This document shows positions 6,237 to 6,866 of a stretch of 6,866 nt of DNA, one piece after another. Below the pieces are notes generated by a model. The model had not been told where the DNA came from and did not search any database. It was given only the letters and a program-made list of their open reading frames with translations. Source of the stretch: Thermoplasmata archaeon. Lineage in GTDB: Archaea; Thermoplasmatota; Thermoplasmata; UBA184. A program made the position numbers and the translations under genes. Position 1 is the stretch's first letter. Every line of letters starts with the position of its first letter. Location of the stretch: contig JAKAVH010000272.1 of assembly GCA_021827545.1 (NCBI GenBank), forward strand, positions 1-6,866. The letters run 5' to 3'.

Positions 6237-6866
6237 ATGGAGACGCGCGGGCTCCACTTGCTCCCGATGGCGTCGAGCTACCGTGGCGAGCTCTCCCCCG
6301 CGTGTCGGCAGTGCGCCGAGGGCCAGAAAATGGTCCTCTTCGTCTCGGGCCTGTGCCGGTTCCGGTGTTTCTACTGCCCGGTCTCCCCGACCCGCAACCA
6401 GCTTGACGTGGTCTACGCGAACGAGCGCCGCGTGACGCGCGACGCCGACGTGCTCGACGAGGCGAGGTCGATCGGGGCGGCCGGTACGGGGATCACGGGC
6501 GGGGACCCGCTCGGCGTGATCGACCGGGTCGAGCACTACGTCCGTCTCCTCAAGTCGGAGTTCGGGGCCGGGCACAACATCCACCTCTACACGCACGAAC
6601 CGAACCCCGAGAAGCTCGCGCGGCTCGCCGCGGCGGGGCTCGACGAGTTCCGCCTGCACATTCCCCACTACCTGTGGGGGCCACTGTCGAGCGACGGGGG
6701 GGCGTACCGATCGGTCCTCGAGGAGGCGCCCTCGTGGGGTATCCGGCGGGGGGTGGAGATCCCCGTCCTGCCCGAGAAGGAGGCGGAGCTCCGACGGCTA
6801 CTGCACGCCCTCGACCGGATCGGGGTCGACTTCGTGAACCTGAACGAGCTCGAGTTCTCGGAGACG
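6237..6866 (+). CDS. radical SAM protein, COG2108-like, function unknown (3' partial)
   Basis: The first 210 codons are present and the frame is still open at the window end. The motif C40-x3-C44-x2-C47 (GLCRFRCFYC) is the radical SAM [4Fe-4S] ligand set, and ITGGDPL (86-92) is the SAM-binding GGE-type motif. A second pair, C23-x2-C26, sits 14 residues before the cluster motif and may bind zinc or another Fe-S cluster. Blocks such as 'MVLFVSGLC', 'VVYANERRV', 'GTGITGGDPL' and 'HNIHLYTHEPNPEKL' resemble the archaeal group COG2108, described only as related to pyruvate formate-lyase activating enzymes; this is from memory of the family. The substrate is unknown. ATG 6237 is chosen because it lies 30 bases after a TATA-like box; an in-frame ATG at 6201 lies upstream of that box and would add a Pro/Arg-rich 12-mer. 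The gene is divergent from psmA. Confidence 0.88.
   Translation, partial: METRGLHLLPMASSYRGELSPACRQCAEGQKMVLFVSGLCRFRCFYCPVSPTRNQLDVVYANERRVTRDADVLDEARSIGAAGTGITGGDPLGVIDRVEHYVRLLKSEFGAGHNIHLYTHEPNPEKLARLAAAGLDEFRLHIPHYLWGPLSSDGGAYRSVLEEAPSWGIRRGVEIPVLPEKEAELRRLLHALDRIGVDFVNLNELEFSET

Noticed and set aside
5783..6238. Minus-strand 151-codon and plus-strand 103-codon (5906-6217) frames in the intergenic region
   Set aside because: Both are Arg/Gly/Pro-rich, have no hydrophobic core or motif, overlap each other, and the plus frame runs over the TATA-like box of the next gene.
1..6866. CRISPR array, insertion sequence, toxin-antitoxin or defence island
   Set aside because: No regular direct repeats, transposase motifs, terminal inverted repeats or known defence domains are visible in any frame.

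Overview
The window is a stretch of GC-rich, densely coded DNA that is most likely archaeal. The clearest sign is a 20S proteasome alpha subunit of the archaeal type, with the Y-D-R gate motif, the 'SPDGRLFQVEYA' segment and the SIEK pocket lysine. Next to it is a radical SAM protein of the archaeal COG2108 kind. Two genes also have short A/T-rich, TATA-like boxes about 30 bases before the ATG and no Shine-Dalgarno sequence, as expected for leaderless archaeal transcripts. The proteins are Arg-rich rather than strongly acidic, so a haloarchaeon is less likely. A GC-rich Thermoplasmatota or other Euryarchaeota-like lineage is my guess, but the clade is not proven by this sequence.

Layout. (1) Bases 1-4339 (+) hold a nucleotide excision repair pair: uvrA, missing its N-terminus at the window edge, followed by uvrC with a 4-base ATGA overlap. 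UvrA finds DNA damage and loads UvrB; UvrC makes the two incisions. uvrB is not in the window. UvrC keeps both nuclease centres and its four Fe-S cysteines but ends just after the RNase H-like domain, without the usual C-terminal helix-hairpin-helix domain. (2) Bases 4340-4860 hold a possible terminator, a compact promoter-like region with two adjacent dyad elements, and a 133-residue orphan protein with two membrane helices and a disordered-looking tail. (3) Bases 4947-5705 (-) hold psmA, convergent with the orphan gene; a small hairpin lies between the two stops. (4) Bases 5706-6236 are a non-coding divergent region of about 530 bases with several small inverted repeats and a TATA-like box. 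(5) From 6237 to the window end (+) is the first 210 codons of an uncharacterised radical SAM enzyme with a CX3CX2C cluster motif and an additional CX2C pair.

How the genes relate. uvrA-uvrC is a real functional unit (DNA repair). psmA (protein degradation), the orphan membrane protein and the radical SAM gene appear to be separate transcription units. I see no CRISPR array, insertion sequence, tRNA, rRNA or defence locus. The most interesting items are the truncated UvrC, the Trp cluster and altered first ABC signature in UvrA, the dyad-rich promoter of the orphan membrane protein, and the uncharacterised radical SAM enzyme.
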